Shown one piece after another: positions 12,815 through 24,674 of a stretch of DNA of 64,000 bases. Location of the stretch: assembly GCA_030077755.1 (NCBI GenBank), contig JAQJZZ010000010.1, forward strand, positions 5,828,001 to 5,892,000, written 5' to 3'. The DNA comes from Filosporella fistucella. Taxonomy: Eukaryota; Ascomycota; Leotiomycetes; Helotiales. Each line of letters starts with the position of its first letter. Position 1 is the stretch's first letter. The notes under the pieces were generated by a model. The model was not told the origin of the DNA. It did not search any database and saw nothing but the letters and a program-made list of their open reading frames with translations. The position numbers were made by a program, and so were the translations under genes.

Positions 12815-13876
12815 TCGTATCCTCATCTCCTCTCTATTAGTGCTAATGATCACGTGGATAGGGATCAAGTTCAGTGCAATGGATATTAAGTGCTAGTGAA
12901 GGACCACGAGAAAGCAAGGAAAGAGTGCAAATGAAGTCAACGATTCGCTTCATGGTTTCGATACCCGGTATATAGGATACTGGTCTGGCGTCATGGTACG
13001 GAACGGTGCGATACGGTTTTCACGGGAGGTAAATTTGCCAGATTTTTCAAGACGGAAAAGGGCTTTGTGCAGACGGGTAGGGACATGTTATTTTCGAAGC
13101 TGTGGAGTATAGTAGGATAGTAATGTTGGAACGAATACCTTATTACTGTATACCCCCTCCTTTTGGGTTAGTGAATGCGAAAGAGATATTTTCTTATGGA
13201 ATACTGAATTCCATCTTTCGGACGCGTGATATGCGACTTATGATAGCCAAAGTACGAAAGCGTGGCAGCTTATCTAAGTACAGTTCCTGCCAGAATGATT
13301 GGCTAGATACTATTCTGATTCTGCATTGAGAGGACGACTAAGGAAGATATGAGGACCAACTCTGAACGCAGTGAAGCAAATGTGAATAATATCTTTCTAG
13401 TTGCAATAAGAAAGGTATATGAAGTATTCTGAGAGAGGAGAGGATGTGGTAGTGACTAGAGGTGGGGGTATGTAAGGAATAAAAATATACAAGGGTTTAG
13501 ACTTGAGACTGCGTTTGAGTATACTTTTACATGAAAGGCTATGATATGTTGAGAAATAAATGGAGAGAAGACATGTAGAATAGGTCACTAGGTCACGAGG
13601 TATAACGTGAACGAAACAGAGGTGGTATATGACATGTTTTTTGTTCCTATTTCGAAGTCGAATGGATATAACTAGGTTTTCTTTCTGCTACCAGGATGGT
13701 GAATACCATCCTCTCATTTTCATATCCCACTAGCTTATCCAGAAATCTCACTTTGAGATGAAAGAAAACCTTCTCTATCCTACCTCGTACATCCTTCTCT
13801 TCTCTCTACACATAAATAATACAACCCACACACCACCAAACGCCAGACCTAACTCCTGGTAATCAAAACCACTCAC
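12815..13876. other. Intergenic between velB and the ERD1-like gene (3' to 3')
   Basis: The two flanking genes converge, so this interval should hold both 3' UTRs and terminators. It is AT-rich with many short runs and no recognisable reading frame. Confidence 0.5.
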
Positions 13877-15256
13877 TCACTCATCACTATCACTATGATA
13901 GCCATACCCAGCCCCATAATCCCCCAACAAAACATCATCTTGTCTCGGTCCCCCCAACTCAATCCCCCCTCCCTGCGTATTCCTAACCCACTCCGTCTCC
14001 ACCCTAAAGAAAATCCATATCCACCTCCTGCCCACCTCCAGGAACTCCATGAGAAAGATACCGGATTCGAAATCTGCGAAATGGTCGAGATGGGGAGAGA
14101 GTTTCAGGGACCATGTACAGCGGAGGAGGAGATCGGTGGCAATCACGAAGTAGTAGAGTTCTTTGGAGGGAAAGTAGAGGCGTGGACGGAGGCCGTAGGG
14201 GGTGTTTGGGGGAGCGGTGGAAGGGGAGAAGAGGGTAAGGTCCCAATCTTTTGCGACGTCCCAGTAGAAACTGTAGAAGCTGTTTATAAATACTGCGAGG
14301 AGCCAGGCTCTATAAAGTGATTTCTCTGTCAAGCCAATATCTTCATGGTTGAGACTTAGGTTTCGTTGAAGAGCGCTGAAGATAATGACTGGAAATGCAG
14401 AAGCATATTTCAGGGCATTTGCTAGATGCTGTCCGCCCCACCCGCCTGCTCCTATACCTCCATTTCTCTTATTTGAGGCACGGACTCGAACGTATTCGAT
14501 TAGGCATTGGCGGAAGCGGATCAGGGATGGAATTGCGATGATGATGGGAACGAGGTATTGTCCTCCACAGCCACGATCTGGTCTTTTTGTCGCGGACCCA
14601 TTGTGAGAGAAGAACATGCAGAGAGCCACGAAGAGATCTGCTATAATCTTTGCATATGAAGTGAGCACGTCTGCAAGTAGGATGTCGCCGAATTTTCCAT
14701 CGTGTGTTTGGGCCAGGCCGCCAATTGAGACTCTGCGAAGAGTTTGGAAGAATCGCGAACGGCCTGCGGAGGAGAAACGGCGTGGGACGAAAAATATGAG
14801 GAGAATGACGAGGAGGAGGGAGATTGGGAGGAAATCGTAGTAGATTACTAGCGATGGGTTGCGGTGGGAAAGGAGCCAGAAGAGGACGAGGGAGAAAGTA
14901 AGTGGGATTGTGAGGAGGGTCGCGAGACGGTAGGTAGAGAGGTGATGAGGGGGATCTGTCCGAGGGGACGCTCGTGGAGGGTAGTGTAAGAGGGCGGGAA
15001 CATCCTGAATATATTAGTTGAGCTCGAAAGGGGGGTGAGATACCAACAATTTTAACAAGTGAAAGATAATGCAAATTTGCGCCCCATGCCCAAACGCCTT
15101 CAATCTGCTGTCAGTACAGTCGCATAAAGCTGGTATATACTCTCTGCGTAGATTCAAGAACATACCTAGTACTACAACTAAAGCAACTCGATAAGGCAGT
15201 GGGAGTGTCAGACTGAATCCATCCAACTCAGGCTCCACAGCCGGGTCTCCATCCAT
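13877..15256 (-). CDS. erd1: EXS-domain membrane protein, ERD1-like, 422 aa
   Basis: Three exons on the minus strand: 15256-15166, 15097-15048 and 15004-13877. Spliced, they give 422 residues with several hydrophobic helices and a C-terminal EXS domain. Diagnostic segments are GVWAWGANLHYLSLVKIDVPALL near the N-terminus (read across both splice junctions), GGWGGQHLANALKY, and AWLLAVFINSFYSFYWDVAKDWDL. The tail is acidic and serine-rich. There is no SPX domain, which favours ERD1 over the longer SYG1/XPR1 type. Yeast Erd1 is a Golgi protein needed for retention of ER luminal proteins, phosphate recycling and normal glycosylation. Oddity: conserved sequence requires the second intron to use the weak donor GTTGGT, although a better-looking GTATCT lies 4 nt downstream and would shift the frame. 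The gene is divergent from pex10 with a 308-bp shared spacer. Confidence 0.88.
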
Positions 15257-15564
15257 TATTATCGTAGGAACGAACGCCGCATTCGAACGAATAAAAGAAT
15301 GACTGAAATGAAAAGGAACAGTGGCAGAAGTGAAGGTTTCGTAATCGTTCGTGTATAGATGTTGGGAAGAGTGGAAACGGAATACGTCGTTCTCGAGATA
15401 CGAACAATTTGAAGCCACACCCTAGGTGGCTGGCCTGTGGATCCTTTCAGCCACACTTCACTAACAGGCGGAAGGTGCCGGGGTTTGAAGATGCCGAGGT
15501 CGACATCGCGTTCGAGCTGTACAAACATTTCCCTCCATTTCTTGAGGGTACAACTATCGTCAGT
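15257..15564. promoter_or_regulatory. Shared 308-bp spacer between divergent erd1-like and pex10
   Basis: The two start codons face away from each other across 308 bp, so both promoters must lie here or overlap the genes. I see no clear TATA box or known operator. The plus strand is open in the pex10 frame back to about 15409, but the conserved N-terminus begins at 15565. Confidence 0.6.
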
Positions 15565-16680
15565 ATGGATGATCACGTATCAGAAAAGGAGGCAGACACG
15601 CCTTCGTTCAACTATCCCTTTGCTGCTGCACCAGATATCATTCGCGCGCATCAGAAAGATGCTTATTTTGAAGGTATCCTCCTTAATCATCTCTCGAATC
15701 TCCTACGACGGCTCTATGGCGCACGATTTCTTCACACATATACCTCAGAGGCACGAACATTTTCTGAGCTGCTCTACTTGGGTCTTACGACTTTCATTGG
15801 GAACAGGACGTTGGGAGAAGAATACTGCGATATAATACAGATTGAAGATGACACCCTCAAGCTGCCAGAAGTGCAGAGGAGAGCTGGCTATATTCTCACG
15901 AGCATATTATTACCATACGGACTCGGTAAAATACTTCCTGGATTTAGAGCAAGGATAAGGACGAAGCTGGAGGGAAATTTGAAGAAGATGGGCCGGAAGA
16001 AGCAGAATGGAACCACGAGCTACAGACTTCAAGATTATCTGTTGACACACCTGTCAACAATCACATCACCATCACCTCTTCATGCCCTCACTTTGACGAT
16101 ATTTTATTTCTCAGGGGCGTATTACCAACTTTCGAAGCGTATATGGGGATTAAGGTACATCTTCACCAAAAGAATCGCTCCCTCAGAAGCAAGAGTTGGT
16201 TATGAGGTTCTTGGAGTTTTGCTCGTGCTCCAAATGAGTGTACAAACATGGCTTCACCTTCATAACAATTTCCTCAATCCTGTCCCAGCAAACGCGAGCA
16301 CAATCTCTGGAGGAAGTGCCATGCTCGAAGGCGGTGTCGAAGTCTCTCTTGATCCTCATTCGCTTACCCACAACAACGAATTACTTTTCGAGTCCGAGGC
16401 AACAATCCAGTATACAAGTACAGAGGTTGGAAAGACTACGCACACAAGCGTACTTGCTGGTCCGAGATATGATTTACGAAAAGAGGAAGTAATGCCGTGG
16501 ATCAAAGGGCAGAATAGGAAATGCACTCTATGCTTGGAAGAGCTGAAAGACCCGAGTGTGGTTGGATGTGGCCATGTTTTTTGTTGGACCTGCATTGGAG
16601 ACTGGGTGAGGGAAAAGCCGGAATGCCCTCTCTGTAGGAGGGATGTAGCGATACAGCATGTTCTACCTTTACGAGCGTAG
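15565..16680 (+). CDS. pex10: Peroxisome biogenesis RING protein Pex10, 371 aa
   Basis: This single-exon gene encodes 371 residues. The N-terminal Pex2/Pex12-type membrane domain has the characteristic YPFAAAPDIIRAHQKD start and the segment LRRLYGARFLHTYTSEARTF, followed by several hydrophobic helices. The C-terminus is a C3HC4 RING finger with ligands C320, C323, C335, H337, C340, C343, C354 and C357. Pex10 forms the peroxisomal retrotranslocation/E3 complex with Pex2 and Pex12 that ubiquitinates the receptor Pex5. Filamentous fungi need it for fatty-acid use and often for appressorium or sexual development. The frame stays open upstream to 15409, but the start at 15565 was chosen because MDDHVSEKEADTPSF directly precedes the conserved block. 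Confidence 0.95.
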   Translation: MDDHVSEKEADTPSFNYPFAAAPDIIRAHQKDAYFEGILLNHLSNLLRRLYGARFLHTYTSEARTFSELLYLGLTTFIGNRTLGEEYCDIIQIEDDTLKLPEVQRRAGYILTSILLPYGLGKILPGFRARIRTKLEGNLKKMGRKKQNGTTSYRLQDYLLTHLSTITSPSPLHALTLTIFYFSGAYYQLSKRIWGLRYIFTKRIAPSEARVGYEVLGVLLVLQMSVQTWLHLHNNFLNPVPANASTISGGSAMLEGGVEVSLDPHSLTHNNELLFESEATIQYTSTEVGKTTHTSVLAGPRYDLRKEEVMPWIKGQNRKCTLCLEELKDPSVVGCGHVFCWTCIGDWVREKPECPLCRRDVAIQHVLPLRA

Positions 16681-17447
16681 AAATTTAATATTTGAGAATG
16701 ATCGTGTCCCATTACAATATGGACGAGTGCTCAACAGCCCCATGTGGTCATTGGCTGCTGTTTCTGATCTTGCAATGTGGTGTACTCCAAAAATGAAATG
16801 TTATAGCTATCCCAAGTGGGGTCTTGAAACTCGAGATTGTCAATTTGATTAGGTCCTTACGGTTGCATTGGCGCTCTGCTATTTACAAACCGCCACACAA
16901 TTCATGCTACTCCTGCCTGGGCGAGTAGAGAATTTCCTAGCAGTCTATAGGAACTTACAGCTCAAAATTGGTATTGGGAGCCAGTCCCTATCATCTATTA
17001 TTCTCTACAAATGTAGAAAGCTATTCAAAGGGACAGCTGTGGCTCTTGTTGCAATTATCATTGCTCTGGTGCAAGTGTCATGTGACAAACACTCTTAGGC
17101 TCAATAGAAAAGCTTGCTTCTGAACAAATGTTGCACCAGGACAGTTCGTCGAGCAATTCCGAATCCTCGCTATCCGCGAGTATTGACTCGCAATCTATTT
17201 ATGGGTGTGCATTGGTTTGCATTGGCAATTGGGAATATGATCAGCTTACTTGTTGTGGCTCAGTTCCTTTTGCTCCACATACATGCTGACCAGGATCCTT
17301 CGGGGTTTGAGCAAGTGTCTCGATATCTCATGCATTAGCACCCCTTGTTGTTTTCTGCTTCAGCGATAAAATATCACTTCTTCCCAGATAACCTTTTTCA
17401 CGAATTTATATCTAGCTCTTTGGGGGATAAGTTATTTGTTTTTCACA
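16681..17447. other. Intergenic between pex10 and the HET gene
   Basis: It should contain the pex10 3' UTR and the HET-gene promoter. Short open frames on the plus strand (for example 16868-17098) have no family features. Confidence 0.45.
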
Positions 17448-19496
17448 ATGGAGCAAAATCAAAACCAATCCTTTCCTTATCCTCCTCTTCCATCGCATCG
17501 CTCACTACGGCTTGTTGGGCTTGAAAATACCTCTACAGACAATGTATCATGTCACCTACTTCCAGCGTCTCTAGATGATGATTCTCTGACCTTCGAGACG
17601 GTTTCTTACGTATGGGGAGATCCTATTGAAACGGCTCCAATTCTTCTCAATGGACAACCATTTCATGTTACCGTCAACCTTAGAAATGCTCTCCGGTGTC
17701 TACGTGAGACTACTGAGCCTCGAATCCTATGGGTTGACGCCATATGTATCAATCAATCCGATATAATGGAGAGATCACAGCAAGTTTCAATCATGAAACT
17801 TATTTATGAACGATCTAAGACGTGTCTGATGTGGGTGGGTGAATCAACGGAACGAATTGAGTTGGCGATGGACCTTGCAAGAAAGATACCGAGTTTGGAT
17901 TTGGAAGTTCTTCAAATTTGGGAGGAGGAAACCAAGGAAAAGCCGGTGAAGGCAAACTTTTCAAACGATGAAACGCACGGGCAAAGTATCAAAGCTAGGG
18001 CAGACGTGAGACTGCAAGATTCCCCGATTCTTCATGAATCGGAGCAGCCCCAAGCTCTGAAGAGGCTCACTAGAAAGCAAATAAGTGCTTTGGACCATCT
18101 TTTCAGAATACCGGCTGTCTGGAATCGAGTATGGATCATGCAAGAACTTGCTATGGCTCCCAACGTAATAATCGTATCGGGACATTCACAACTATCTTGG
18201 ACAACAATTGAAAGATTTCTTGATGGGGAACGCTACGCTGATGCCTTTCACAGTCATTGGGGCCATGGTGGCCACCCCGAACCATTACGATATGCTTTCG
18301 CAAATCCACAGATTGTTCAACATCAACGAAATGCCATCCGAGACATGAAGAGAGGCACAGAGATACACTTGCTCGACGTTGTTTCCAGGTTTCGCTTCAC
18401 ATATGCAACCGATCCCCGGGACAAAATTTTCGCCTTACTTGGGATGTGCTCTGATACACTTGGAATAAGAGCGGATTATAGCAAATCACTTCAAGAGGTG
18501 TTCATAGAATTTGCGAGTGTCCACATTAACAAGAGAGCCAACTTAGATCTGCTTTGCCAGAGCCAATGGATGTTTAGTGATCCAAAGAAGGAGCAACATC
18601 TACCATCCTGGGTTCCAAATTTCTCAGACCAAAGGTCTCGCGAGATACATTTTGCTCAGCGCGGTATTTTTAACGCAGGAACATCAACATGCAGAACCCC
18701 ATGCCGAGTTGGCCTATCTGGAGAATTAACCCTTGAAGGTATCTTCATCAGTACTGTCGGAGTTGGGGCATTGAATAAACCTACTTACGGGGAGCTTTAT
18801 GCTCAATTCAACCCGAGAAAAGAAGGGGAGTCTTGGGATGAGTATGAAAAGAGACCTAGCACTTTGGAGATTCTTTTAGATGCGTGGATGCCCGAGGATC
18901 TGAAGGATCAATCGTATGCCAGCAGCTTCCTTGAGGCGCCAGAAAAGTCTGCCAGAGAAGAGCCAAACTATCAAAGTGATTCTGAGTTTGAAAGATGTGA
19001 TAAAGGAATCAAAGAATGGCCTCCAGCAGCAGAGGAGCATGGTCGACACGTCCCTATTCTTTCCCTCAGTGGCTTGGAGGCATATTGGCGAACGCTCATC
19101 GTGGACTGCAAGCGTGGACCAAATCATCGCATTGTAGGAAATTATTTCGCCGAGTGTCAGAAACACTTTCAGGAGTGGGTAGAAGGCAAAAAAAGCGGTA
19201 GATGGGTGAACAGATTTCCCGAAGTCCTATTTAATACATCGCGATGGACATTCGTGGTTCTAGAGAATGGACTCTATAGCATGGTCCCACCCAGTTCCGA
19301 GGCAGGCGATATTGTGGTTGTACTTAACGGAGCAAAAGTGCCTGTTACTTTGCGACCAGGAAAGAGCGAGAACGGAAAGGATGTTTTCACACTTGTGGGC
19401 TCAACATACGTGCATGGAATTATGGACGGCGAAGCTATGGAATGGGTGAAAGAAAGGAAGTTCGGTTTCGAGGAGAGGGACTTTGTGCTGATTTAA
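17448..19496 (+). CDS. HET-domain protein, 682 aa
   Basis: One exon encodes 682 residues. The HET domain lies near the N-terminus. It shows LTFETVSYVWGDP, then VNLRNALRCLRE, ILWVDAICINQSDIMERSQQV and IYERSKTCLMWVGE, which are the three conserved HET blocks in the usual order. A later TYATDPRDKIFALLGM segment is also standard for long HET proteins. The C-terminal half has a WVPNFSDQRSR segment and an otherwise variable region. HET domains act in heterokaryon incompatibility, usually with a partner locus or NLR that triggers cell death. No such partner gene is next to it; the DUF7580 remnant 13 kb away is only a loose connection. The ATG at 17448 is the first in frame. Allele-specific function cannot be read from sequence. 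Confidence 0.9.
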   Translation: MEQNQNQSFPYPPLPSHRSLRLVGLENTSTDNVSCHLLPASLDDDSLTFETVSYVWGDPIETAPILLNGQPFHVTVNLRNALRCLRETTEPRILWVDAICINQSDIMERSQQVSIMKLIYERSKTCLMWVGESTERIELAMDLARKIPSLDLEVLQIWEEETKEKPVKANFSNDETHGQSIKARADVRLQDSPILHESEQPQALKRLTRKQISALDHLFRIPAVWNRVWIMQELAMAPNVIIVSGHSQLSWTTIERFLDGERYADAFHSHWGHGGHPEPLRYAFANPQIVQHQRNAIRDMKRGTEIHLLDVVSRFRFTYATDPRDKIFALLGMCSDTLGIRADYSKSLQEVFIEFASVHINKRANLDLLCQSQWMFSDPKKEQHLPSWVPNFSDQRSREIHFAQRGIFNAGTSTCRTPCRVGLSGELTLEGIFISTVGVGALNKPTYGELYAQFNPRKEGESWDEYEKRPSTLEILLDAWMPEDLKDQSYASSFLEAPEKSAREEPNYQSDSEFERCDKGIKEWPPAAEEHGRHVPILSLSGLEAYWRTLIVDCKRGPNHRIVGNYFAECQKHFQEWVEGKKSGRWVNRFPEVLFNTSRWTFVVLENGLYSMVPPSSEAGDIVVVLNGAKVPVTLRPGKSENGKDVFTLVGSTYVHGIMDGEAMEWVKERKFGFEERDFVLI

Positions 19497-19651
19497 GGCA
19501 TGATCCGGTCTCAATTGCCTATTTACGTCTTTTGAGCCGGGTACTTCCTCCTTATATACGATTTGCCTTGATTCTTCTGTGCTCGCATGAACCCTCTACT
19601 TTCCTTTTGAAAAGACTACTAAGGTTGGGGATCATGTACAGTGATATTTCC

Positions 19652-21586
19652 TCAATCCACCTTCTTGTCAGGCACTTCATTGACTTGAGTTGAGGTAACT
19701 TCTACCCCATCAACCACCAAGCCAGACAAATCAGCCTTTCCCCTCTTGATGGCCTCCAAATCTGGTGCATCGCTATGCTTGACACCATCAAATAGCTGCA
19801 GTGCCCAAATGAGTCAGTAATGTTATCATTTCGAATCAATCTCCATCGAGCGAATGAGATTCACATACCTCGTCTATTTCCTCCAAAGTCTTTCCCTTGG
19901 TCTCTACCCAGAAGAACATCACGAATGCAATCTCAAACACGTCCCAAGCACCATTAATCATGTATGTTTTCCATCCAATAGCCTCCAAGGCATAAGGAAA
20001 TGCGAAAGTCACCATCAATCTGACTTGATGTCAGCAAATTTTCGAAGAAGTCCGCCCAAAGAGAAGTGTCTTACCCAATGCCATTTGCGAGAAAGGAGTT
20101 GACAGCCATTCCATTAGCTCTGATACTGAAGTTCAGAACTTCGGCAGGATAGGCTACGGTAAGAGGCGTCCAACCGAGAGAGTATGTTCCCTGAAACAAG
20201 AAGATTGAAGCTACAGTTCCGTAAATGCCAGAAGTATTGGTTGAGGTACCATAAGCTAATAGTATATAAGTATGCGATAGTGATTTTTGGAAAATGACGG
20301 AGATAACTCACCTGCAGTTAATCCTCCGATAATGAAGATGAAGATTGTAAGACCAATGGTGCTAGTAAGTGCGAGTGGCTTGCGACCAATTCGCTCCGCC
20401 AGGTATGTTCCACAGAGACAGATAACGAGGCACCATGCGTTGAGAATGATGTTCTATATATTCACGTCAGCCCAAAGCAATTGAACAAAGATGAAGCGAC
20501 TGACTATCTCAAGCTGAGTTGTTGTATCGGTGATACCAGCGTTTGTCAACATTGTTCCCAAATAGTAACTGATGATATTGTTTCCGCTCAGCATTGTGAA
20601 AACTGCCACACTAGCATTAAGCAGCATTCTCTTTCTTGAACTTTTGGTCTTCATAGTCTGGGCCAGGGACATGGTAGTCCCAGAATCTTTTTCAAATCTC
20701 AGAGTATCAATGATCTCCTTGTATTGTGCGAGGACCATTGGATCGTCACGATCTCCGTCTGCGGTCATCAAGGCAATAACTTCGAGGGATTCCTCATGAC
20801 GATCTTTGTGCATCAACCAGCGAGGAGACTCTGGAATGAATGGGAGTATCAGAATTGTCATGATGCTGAAGATTACTTGTAGTGCAGATGGAAGTCTCCA
20901 TGCCCAGGTACTCCCCATCTTGGCGGTTCCGTAAGTGACACCAGAGGAAAGGAGTCCACCTATTTGGAATATCAGCAAATGACAATTAGAATGTTCACAG
21001 GAGGTCCATACCAACGTAAAAGAAATCATAATAAATTCCCAGTCCCCAAGCTCGCCAGTTGTACGGCAAGGTCTCAGCGAGATACGTCGAACCAGCAGTT
21101 CCTTGAGCACCTGTGCCAAATCCGATGAAGATTCTTGACATAACAAACATCGCAATATTCTGACTGGCAGCTTGTAGGATTGCAGCAAAGACAGTAAATG
21201 CGCCTGCGAGTAACATTGCCTTCTTCCTTCCAATAGCGTCGACGACGATTCCATAAAATAAGCCTGCGATTGCACCGCCGAGCCATACCGAGGAGGTGTT
21301 CAGAGCAAGAGTTGTAGTTGTGAGACTGAAGTATTCGGTGTATGAGGGCAGAATGTTCAGACCGTTCCTATATAGTGTGAGCCTCGATGACTAGATTGAT
21401 ACTGATTTTGATAAATACATCATTGAACTGTCATAGCCCATAGTCTGTGCTTTAGTGAGTGAGTGATCCATCATCAAGATTGCCAGAACTAACCGTGGCC
21501 ATACAACTTGAGGCGACGACAAGCAGAATAGATACAACCTTGCTAGACCTCGGAACCAAACGGTTCTGCTTGCTTGCTGAAGCCAT
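19652..21586 (-). CDS. MFS sugar porter, 515 aa
   Basis: Eight exons on the minus strand: 21586-21494, 21444-21419, 21367-21012, 20959-20505, 20453-20312, 20255-20075, 20019-19869 and 19795-19652. All phases join and give 515 residues. Sugar-porter signatures are present: YDSSMMNG after the first helix, GRKK between helices 2 and 3, PESPRWL at 201-207, an ERIGRKP loop after helix 8, and a VETKGKTLEEIDE segment after helix 12. Twelve hydrophobic segments are expected. It resembles fungal lactose/hexose permease-type porters, but the substrate cannot be read from sequence. The second exon is only 26 nt. The next gene in this direction is the HET gene, which converges on it with a 155-bp gap. 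It sits at one edge of the block with the DUF1479 and carotenoid-oxygenase genes. Confidence 0.92.
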
Positions 21587-23230
21587 ATTGAAAAGCTTCA
21601 GTTGAATGGAATTATGGAAAGTTCCAGTGAAATATCACTATTTTAAACCAGTGTTTAATCGGCGACAGTAACGAATGGACTTCATTTTTCAAAGGCACAA
21701 TGATCACTACTTATAATACACTACGCATGGGACTGAGATAGTTCTGATAACCATTCACATATTCATTGATTTGAAGGTGTCTCAGACCCTGAAATGTTCA
21801 TCTCCATATTTGGATGCCCCGAAAGTGGACCTAGATTGTGGATACGGGAAACTCAAATTGACAACTACCGCCGTCGGGAAGATAAGACTTTTAGCAAAGT
21901 GGGATATATGCCGTTAAATAGCCAATCATACATGATATAAAGCATATCAATTATATCTCCCACGTATCCTGACGGTGGTTTGCATTTGTCTGGGCCGCTT
22001 TCTAATTCCCCGCTTGAAATGTGCTTATAGCTCCCCATTTGGGCATAGGAAGGGAAGTGTCGCAACCAATGAGCTTGAGATCAGAAGTATGCAATCACTG
22101 TTGAAGCTTTTTCATGATGGTGAAGTGAAGATGCCAAGTTGTACGGCCATTCACAAGCCTAGATTTCCATCGCATGGTTCACTTGAAACACTTCTAGATT
22201 TTCAGGTCTATGGACTTTATTGTTGAATGTGACCTGGCATAAATAAGTATATATATATATGTATTTACTCTTGAGTAAAATAGTCATGGTCCGCAGGAAG
22301 AAATGCGATATCTCAGAACGCAAGAAGCTCGATATGACACGTGACAGTTGTGTCCAGTAGGTACATCAAATTCGCAAATCGCAAATGCAGAAAACGATCC
22401 ATCTCCAAAAGTAGCAATTGATGTTTTGTGATAAGGCGAATGTACGCTTATCTCTATACCAGGAACTGGCTGGCCATGAGATACCTAGGCATTGATAAGC
22501 TTTTTAAGCACATGCTTGATATTACGACGGCAGAGCTTGTGGTGGTGTCTGCTTTTGGCTTCGGTCATGGTTGCCACAAGGATCGAAACTATCGCGATCT
22601 TGTCAATGTCCTTTCGGATATTATTTGAAATGAAACAGTCGGCTACAGAGAAGCAAACAGCAACAATCAAGAAGACTTTCGTTGCTAATTTCAGCGTTAG
22701 CCTATTCCACCCTTCCCGGGAGTGAACCACGTTTCGCAGTCTCACAAGGCCTTGAAGGTCAGCAGTTGATTCTCCAGATTCATCATTCTTCGTATCTTAC
22801 GCCCTCATAGCGGATTTTGCTCTAGCTTGCAGGACATGCTGGACTGGAGCAACATAATTGAAGTTGACATAAGAGTGGGATGCTTACTTGAGGTTCATAA
22901 TGCTCTGCCGCAGCCCATCAACACAGCCCCGAACGGAATTTGTACTAGCATGCAGGAAGAGTGGCATAAACTATGAAACGGAACAGACATCTCTAGCATG
23001 TCAACCTCCCAGTGTGTATTCTTTCCCATTCAAGACTCATGAAGAGTGGGGGCTCGAGCCGTAGATTCCATCGACCAGACTATGGCAAGCCCGAAGTATA
23101 CCCACAACTAGTAGTAGCATGAAGTAGTATCCCACTCTAAAGTTGGAACATCAAGATATCAATCTCCCCTCCTGTTGTACTAAATTCCTCCTCTCCAATC
23201 TCAGACTGTTACTTGTTTACCGATATCAAA
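21587..23230. promoter_or_regulatory. 1.6-kb divergent promoter region
   Basis: It separates the divergent MFS sugar-porter and DUF1479 genes and so contains both promoters. An (AT)n run of about 12 bp lies near 22249-22260. No reading frame looks real. The length leaves room for a regulated promoter or an undetected non-coding transcript. Confidence 0.5.
22249..22260. repeat. (AT)n microsatellite
   Basis: A run of about six AT units lies in the spacer between the divergent sugar-porter and DUF1479 genes. Confidence 0.7.
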
Positions 23231-24623
23231 ATGCCTTCCGCAGTTCCAATTGAAAGTTGGCAATCTTGGCCCAACTATACAGCTGCTAAAGCAGAAGTAT
23301 GTACTCCAGGAGAGCTAAGCCAGTACAAGAAAGACATTGCAGCTATTTATGGAGAGGAGGCAATCCGTCAATCATGGTTGAAGGTTTGCAAGGAGCTCGA
23401 AGTACTGACGGACGAGATTGCCGAGAAAGGAACAAGCATCATTCCCGAGGTCCAATTTGATGAGTTGTTTAATTTGGGCGAAAATAGGAGAGCAGAGTTG
23501 AAGAAGAGGGGTGCGTTTGTTGTAAGAGGGGTTGTGTCTGAAGAGCAGGCAACGTCTTGGTTCGAAGGATTAAAGACATACTACCAGGACAACAAGCCTA
23601 ACGTTGGAGGTACGATGCTCCAAGAGTGAGATAAATCTAAAGTTCTAGCTTAACTAAATAAAATCAATAGGCTGGCCACTCGAGACACCTTTCGTTCTTA
23701 GAATGTATTGGTCACCTACACAATTAGCCGCTCGCTCTCATCCAAATCACCTCAAGGTGCAAAAGTTCCTGAACGAGTTCTGGCATTCTTACGACTCGGC
23801 ATCGTCTGCTGATCCCCTCTCGTACGCTGATGCTGTCCGGATTCGTCCTCCAAAGATCCCATTCCCAGGTCTTGGCCCTCACATCGATGCAGGTTCCCTG
23901 TCTCGCTGGACAGAACCCACCTATCGCGAGGTGTACAAATCAATATTTTCAGGAAATCCAGAGGTTCACGACTGCTACTCTCTTGCCAACCGGGCGGCTG
24001 CTCAGCAGTCATCGGCATTTGAGAAAAGCTATCACTCCACTGTGCTGAGAGCATTCCAGGGATGGACGGCACTTACTCCAGCTGGACCAAGAGAAGGTTC
24101 ATTGTTGCTTTACCCAGATGTCAAAACCACAATCGCCTACGTACTCCTCCGACCATTCTTCAGAGCTCCTGATTCAGAGAAAGATATCATGGATGCCTCG
24201 AAATGGACATTAGATCTCGAAAGCGACTGGTTTCCAGGTACATGGCGCAATGAATCTCAACGTGCCTCCCCGGAGTCGCATCCTCACTTGAGAATTACCG
24301 AGTGTATGGTTAACATTCCAAAGATGGGTCCAGGTGATACCATTTGGTGGCATTGCGATATGTTGCATGCTGTTGAGGTCGAGCATGAAGGAGAGTACGA
24401 TGCCAGTGTTGTTTATGTGGCCGCGACTCCAACGACTGAGATCAACAAAACCTACATGCGAGAGCAAGTCAAAGCATTTTTGAATGGAGGAAGTGCTCCC
24501 TCCGACTTTTCGAGAAGTGTGGAAGAGGGAAGAAGAGAGGGTGATTGGAAAGGTTGGGTGGGAGAAGCTGGAATCTTGAGTGGCGATGCCGGTAGAAGAG
24601 CTGCAGGCTTGGTGGGTTTGTGA
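23231..24623 (+). CDS. DUF1479 family putative Fe(II)/2-oxoglutarate oxygenase, 443 aa
   Basis: Two exons (23231-23609, 23671-24623) with a GTACGA..TAG intron give 443 residues. The sequence matches DUF1479 (PF07350; bacterial YbiU-like and fungal Gig2-like proteins). Landmarks are ELKKRGAFVVRGVV, the GW-PLETP segment after the splice, PGLGPHIDAGSLSRW, REGSLLLYP, and GDTIWWHCDMLHAVE. The HxD pair (H197, D199) and a distal histidine (H359) fit a cupin-type Fe(II)/2-oxoglutarate centre. Chemistry for fungal members is not established, so the substrate is unknown. It converges on the carotenoid-oxygenase gene with only 51 bp between stop codons. It is divergent from the MFS sugar porter. Confidence 0.88.
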
Positions 24624-24674
24624 TTATGATAGTTGTATGTCTCTTATTGGAATATGAAATTATGATTATTGCCA

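Noticed and set aside
14469..15074. 201-codon open frame overlapping the ERD1-like gene on the same strand
   Set aside because: It is the shifted frame of a C-rich coding exon; the ERD1-like frame carries the conserved EXS motifs.
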